Below, piece by piece: positions 31,530 through 32,931 of a stretch of 32,931 nt of DNA (positions are counted from its first letter, which is position 1; every line of letters starts with the position of its first letter). This stretch comes from CAIQPO01 sp964648275 (GTDB lineage Bacteria > Patescibacteriota > Microgenomatia > UBA1400 > MFAQ01), in NCBI GenBank assembly GCA_964648275.1, contig CAZYOB010000011.1, positions 1-32,931 on the forward strand, written 5' to 3'. A program made the position numbers and the translations under genes. The notes below the pieces were generated by a model. The model was not told the DNA's origin. It ran no database searches and saw nothing but the letters and a program-made list of their open reading frames with translations.

Positions 31530-31605
31530 CCTTAATAACCATAAACCTCCACAATTTGTCTGAAGGCATCTCTTTTATAAAAGTCGTTTCCCACAGTTTC
31601 ACAAT

Positions 31606-32931
31606 CTACATCTTTTCCACAGTCTCAATACCCAAAAGTCTCAAACCATTCTTGAGAATTCCGGCCACGGCTGCTGTAATCATCAATCTATCACCTTCTC
31701 TCTCATTTCCCACAATCTTGCACTCGGTATAGAAATGATTGAATCTGCTGGCAAGCTCGATTAGGTAACTACACACAAAATTAGGAGACATTTCTTTAGT
31801 GGCCAGATCAACTACTTCTTCAAATCTATAAACCCACCTCAACACCTCCAACTCTTCTTCCACCAAGCCCTCTGTTGTCATACTACTTGGGATTTCTTTG
31901 TCACTTTTTAGCAACACACTCATTGCCCGCGCAAAAGCATATTGCAAATAAGGTCCGCTGTCGCCTTCAAAAGATAACGATGTCTCAAAATCAAAAACTA
32001 TGTCTTTTCCTGGAGATTGTTTCAACATCGAATATTTAATTGCCCCAACTAATACGGCGTTCACCACTTTGTCGACATTTTCTATCTCCTTGATCTTTCC
32101 CGTCTCCTCCATCTTCTTTCGGATTTCCTCACCCACGTCCGACATCAAACCCTCGCCGGTCACCACGTTTCCCGTTCTGGAACTCATCTTTCCATATTTC
32201 AGATTTAACATTCCATGCCCGATATGAATGTGTTTCTCGGCCAAATCTGGATAAATTAGACTCATTGCCTTAAGCAGTACCTTAAAATAAGCATTAATTT
32301 CATTCCCCGTCACTATTATTGACTTGTCGTATACAAACTTATCTGCTTTTGTTTTAGCCAAACCTAACTCTTTAGCCTCATAAGTTGGCAGTCCCAAACT
32401 ATTAATAAACACTCTTGTGTGCAAACCATATTTTTCTCCCTTAAACACTACCGCCCCCTCACTTTCCTCAAATATTCCATCCATTAGATGTGACTTAACC
32501 AGATCCAAACCCAAAGGACCAGCTTCACTTTCAAAGAAGTAATAATCGAATTTAGTCCCCAATCTTTCGTAAATTGTTTCAAAATAGTCCAAACTCCATC
32601 TGCGGCCTAAATCATAAATCTTATTTACTCCCTCGTCACTTCTTTCGTAAATTACCTTATTTAAATCGTTTATTACCTTCTTTGATTCCTCATTCTCCTC
32701 AAATCCGGCCGCTCCCATCGCGTAGCCTTTTCCGAGGAAAGCAGCCTTCTCGTCCAATTCCATCTCTCCAATTTCCTCTATAGTTAGATTTTTCTCTTTG
32801 AGCAATTCTCTGATTCCCCAAATAGACTTTGCCACATGCATACCAACATCACCTTGATAACATGCCCTCTTGACCTCTGCTCCTGAAAACTCGATCAATC
32901 TGGATAGAGACTCACCAATGGTGTTACTCAT
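31606..32931 (-). CDS. argS: Arginyl-tRNA synthetase, 5' end missing
   Basis: The class Ia ArgS catalytic core begins in mid-gene: SNTIGESLSRLIEFSGAEVKR is what normally follows the HIGH motif, so the Met at 32931 is internal and the N-terminal domain plus HIGH lie beyond the window. Visible are YQGDVGMHVAKSIWG, HIHIGHGMLNLKYGKMSSRTGNVV (KMSK region KMSSR), FEGDSGPYLQYAFARAMSVL and the DALR anticodon-binding domain to the stop (FYTECKIVGNEREGDRLMITAAVA). 441 residues are present. It charges tRNA-Arg. It is upstream of and co-directional with lysS. Confidence 0.96.
   Translation of the reverse strand: MSNTIGESLSRLIEFSGAEVKRACYQGDVGMHVAKSIWGIRELLKEKNLTIEEIGEMELDEKAAFLGKGYAMGAAGFEENEESKKVINDLNKVIYERSDEGVNKIYDLGRRWSLDYFETIYERLGTKFDYYFFESEAGPLGLDLVKSHLMDGIFEESEGAVVFKGEKYGLHTRVFINSLGLPTYEAKELGLAKTKADKFVYDKSIIVTGNEINAYFKVLLKAMSLIYPDLAEKHIHIGHGMLNLKYGKMSSRTGNVVTGEGLMSDVGEEIRKKMEETGKIKEIENVDKVVNAVLVGAIKYSMLKQSPGKDIVFDFETSLSFEGDSGPYLQYAFARAMSVLLKSDKEIPSSMTTEGLVEEELEVLRWVYRFEEVVDLATKEMSPNFVCSYLIELASRFNHFYTECKIVGNEREGDRLMITAAVAGILKNGLRLLGIETVEKM

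Noticed and set aside
1..32931. CRISPR arrays, insertion sequences, tRNA genes or prophage
   Set aside because: No regularly spaced repeats, transposase or integrase, cloverleaf or phage structural genes were seen; the GIGT repeats of the fibre resemble tail fibres but sit in a cellular surface operon.

Overview
The window reads as a chromosomal segment of a Candidate Phyla Radiation (Patescibacteria) bacterium, most likely of the Microgenomates/OP11 type. The evidence is tight packing, many 1-20 bp gene gaps or ATGA-type overlaps, a threonyl-tRNA synthetase without its TGS domain, a surface protein built from GIGT-x-x-P repeats with a C-terminal domain I associate with this radiation, and a Chlamydia-like 5' end of 16S rRNA. 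TGA is used as a stop, so this is not the UGA-glycine code of Gracilibacteria. The lineage is an inference from gene content; no rRNA beyond its first ~25 bases is present.

Left region (1-7537, all minus). The first ~25 bases are the 5' end of a 16S rRNA gene running out of the window, preceded by a promoter and leader. Upstream lie two small unknown genes, mnmA, a TMTC-like membrane protein with TPRs, and a compact set that I regard as the main accessory system: a 7-TM protein of the kind usually attached to an inactive transglutaminase, an ATP-grasp ligase fused to a retropepsin-like (RimB/'ATP-dependent zinc protease') domain, two RimK-like ATP-grasp ligases of equal length (302 aa), and a small very basic protein. 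This looks like a peptide-tagging and de-tagging system.

Middle region (7595-17145). A divergent promoter starts a plus-strand envelope operon: an anchored protein, a 1048-aa secreted fibre-like protein and a cupredoxin lipoprotein. A bidirectional terminator separates it from a DsbA-like protein and leuS on the minus strand. A plus-strand pair follows: an alpha/beta hydrolase and a membrane-anchored MurF-like ligase.

Right region (17142-32931, almost all minus). Read in transcription order from 29.6 kb leftward: thrS, tyrS, hisS, an M20 peptidase, a second M20 (PepT-like) peptidase, an RSH (SpoT-like) enzyme, murB, murA and ddl. Three RNA switches are visible along this line. Upstream of thrS is a T-box with the diagnostic 7-base bulge and a candidate ACC (Thr) specifier. 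Upstream of hisS is a His-codon leader peptide with classic alternative hairpins. Upstream of the second peptidase is another leader-peptide attenuator of the same design. The line therefore joins tRNA-charging sensors to peptide salvage, (p)ppGpp turnover and cell-wall precursor synthesis. A divergent small gene at 29662 has its own strong promoter, SD and terminator. lysS and the 3' part of argS close the window.

A global feature is that many start codons sit 6-10 bases after a good -10 box and lack a Shine-Dalgarno sequence, which suggests frequent leaderless transcription. All functional statements rest on reading motifs by eye; no database search was possible.
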